DNA of 64,000 nt from Allodiplogaster sudhausi. Lineage: Eukaryota; Nematoda; Chromadorea; Rhabditida; Diplogasteridae. The stretch spans positions 5,793,001 through 5,857,000 of the forward strand of contig CALZFC010000005.1 of NCBI GenBank assembly GCA_945643635.1, in the 5' to 3' direction. A model generated the notes under the pieces. That model searched no databases, was not told the DNA's origin, and worked only from the letters and a program-made list of their open reading frames with translations. Of this stretch, positions 63,201 through 64,000 are shown piece by piece (the first letter of the stretch is position 1; every line of letters begins with the position of its first letter). The position numbers and the translations under genes are program-made.

Positions 63201-64000
63201 ATGTTGCGGACCGTTCTGCTCGTCCTTGTAGTTGCAAAAATATCAGAAGGAGGAGATCTCCGATATCCGAATGAGAAATACTTCTCAAATGTTCGCCAGC
63301 TTACCTTCGGCGGAACAAATGCCGAGGGCTACTTCAGGTGTGCTTCCTCTTTTATGAATACAGTAACCATAACATCCTTTATCCATCCAGCTTCGACGAC
63401 ACCAAGTTAACTCTGCAAGCCACTATTCCCGGATCCACAAATTGTGACCAGGTTCCCGTTTTATAACTTTATTCGGATACCTCATATTACTTTTGATACA
63501 GTACAATGATGTACGATGGCAGGGTGCGCTTGTACGTTAAGTTTAAGACTGACAGTCTTCTCTCTCTCTCTCTTTCATCTGTTTCACTTGTTAATTGACC
63601 TTCACTCTACCTCGCTTTGGGATCATTTACCATTCTTCTCTTCCTTCAGATCTACCAGTTGGATCTAACAAAGGATCCAAAAGGGCAAGTTCCACGTAGA
63701 ATGAGCACAGGAATCGGAGCTACAACTTGTTCGTATTTCATGCGAGACAACGAGCACTTATTGTATGCGGGTACCTTCCACCATGTTAGCCCCCCCCCCC
63801 CTTTCTGACCTTCGTCTTCTCCTCACCAGCCCGACTCACATCGTTCAGGTTAACATTACTGCGGAGAATCCGCAAGACGCTTTCGACACTTGTCCCAAGA
63901 AGAAATGCCAGCAGAAGCTAATTGACGACCCCAAGCTGAGGGCTCTCTGCAACACCTCCTATACTTGGGATGTCTATCCTGAGTATGACATCTTCCTTGT
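63201..64000 (+). CDS. Secreted TolB-like (PD40/WD40-like) beta-propeller protein, 5' part
   Basis: Exons 63201-63337, 63391-63451, 63650-63784 and 63849 to the window edge, in phase. Signal peptide MLRTVLLVLVVAKISEG. Then KYFSNVRQLTFGGTNAEGYF-S-FDDTKLTLQAT, CDQIYQLDL, MSTGIGATTCSYFMRDNEHLLYAGTF and a Cys-containing insert before YTWDVYPEYDIFLV. This order (QLTFGG.NAE..., CDQI, STG.G.TTC.YF, YP.YDIF) matches PD40-repeat propeller proteins common in bacteria. The introns and signal peptide show that it is an expressed animal gene. Substrate and role are unknown. The rest lies beyond base 64000. Confidence 0.8.

Overview
The window is nuclear DNA of a free-living or parasitic nematode. It carries families typical of or restricted to nematodes: a cuticle collagen with the nematode N-terminal domain, an MLT-10-like moulting protein, a sperm-type MSP-domain gene and a ShK-domain haem peroxidase. 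Intron-rich genes with many 44-60 nt introns ending in TTTCAG-like sites fit this. I cannot name the species. Very long CT/GA microsatellites fill many introns, so most long low-complexity open frames are not genes.

Layout. 1-1557 (-): 5' part of an R-Ras gene. 2086-2406: a 321-bp hAT-type MITE with an 8-bp target duplication. 3007-4352 (+): PDE6D, a prenyl-binding chaperone. 4469-5885: a TA-flanked terminal-inverted-repeat element enclosing an MSP-domain gene. 6213-9514 (+): EPS15/EHS-1. 10439-16679 (+): a secreted two-ShK haem peroxidase of 16 exons with a second MITE in one intron. 17410-18378 (-): cuticle collagen. 19166-20652 (+): ribosomal protein eL42 (RPL36A). 20823-22912 (+): a divergent nibrin (NBS1). 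22983-27562 (-): TTC19, ISCA2, LIN-7 and MRPL27 head to tail, probably an operon and mostly mitochondrial. 28243-28591 (+): ELOF1. 30696-31443 (+): an unidentified helical protein, 32 bp before 31476-37861 (+), a trehalose-6-phosphate synthase gene of about 25 exons with an intronless ARL3 nested in one intron (35479-36039). 38430-41622 (+): MLT-10-like. 41840-42299 (-): a small secreted ApeC protein. 44110-49724 (+): a large secreted cysteine-rich/coiled-coil protein that I do not recognise. 50200-54257 (-): CDC-48/p97. 56040-57450 (+): a LINE fragment. 58543-60626 (+): MNK kinase. 63201-64000 (+): start of a secreted TolB-like beta-propeller protein.

Gene models were built by hand from reading frame, family similarity and splice sites. 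Where a full set of exons is given, the lengths and phases add up. Four genuine-looking coding regions (MSP, MLT-10-like and CDC-48 twice) each need one extra C/G in a short C/G run. CDC-48 then comes to exactly the 806 residues of human VCP, so assembly base-call errors are the likely cause. Functional themes: small GTPase trafficking (R-Ras, PDE6D, ARL3), a mitochondrial biogenesis cluster, and cuticle/moulting genes (peroxidase, collagen, MLT-10-like).

Most interesting observations: a 33-bp minisatellite whose every unit carries a consensus 5' splice site (44671-45296); the TIR-bounded MSP gene; ARL3 nested in the trehalose synthase gene; the nibrin orthologue; and an animal gene with a bacterial-type PD40 propeller.
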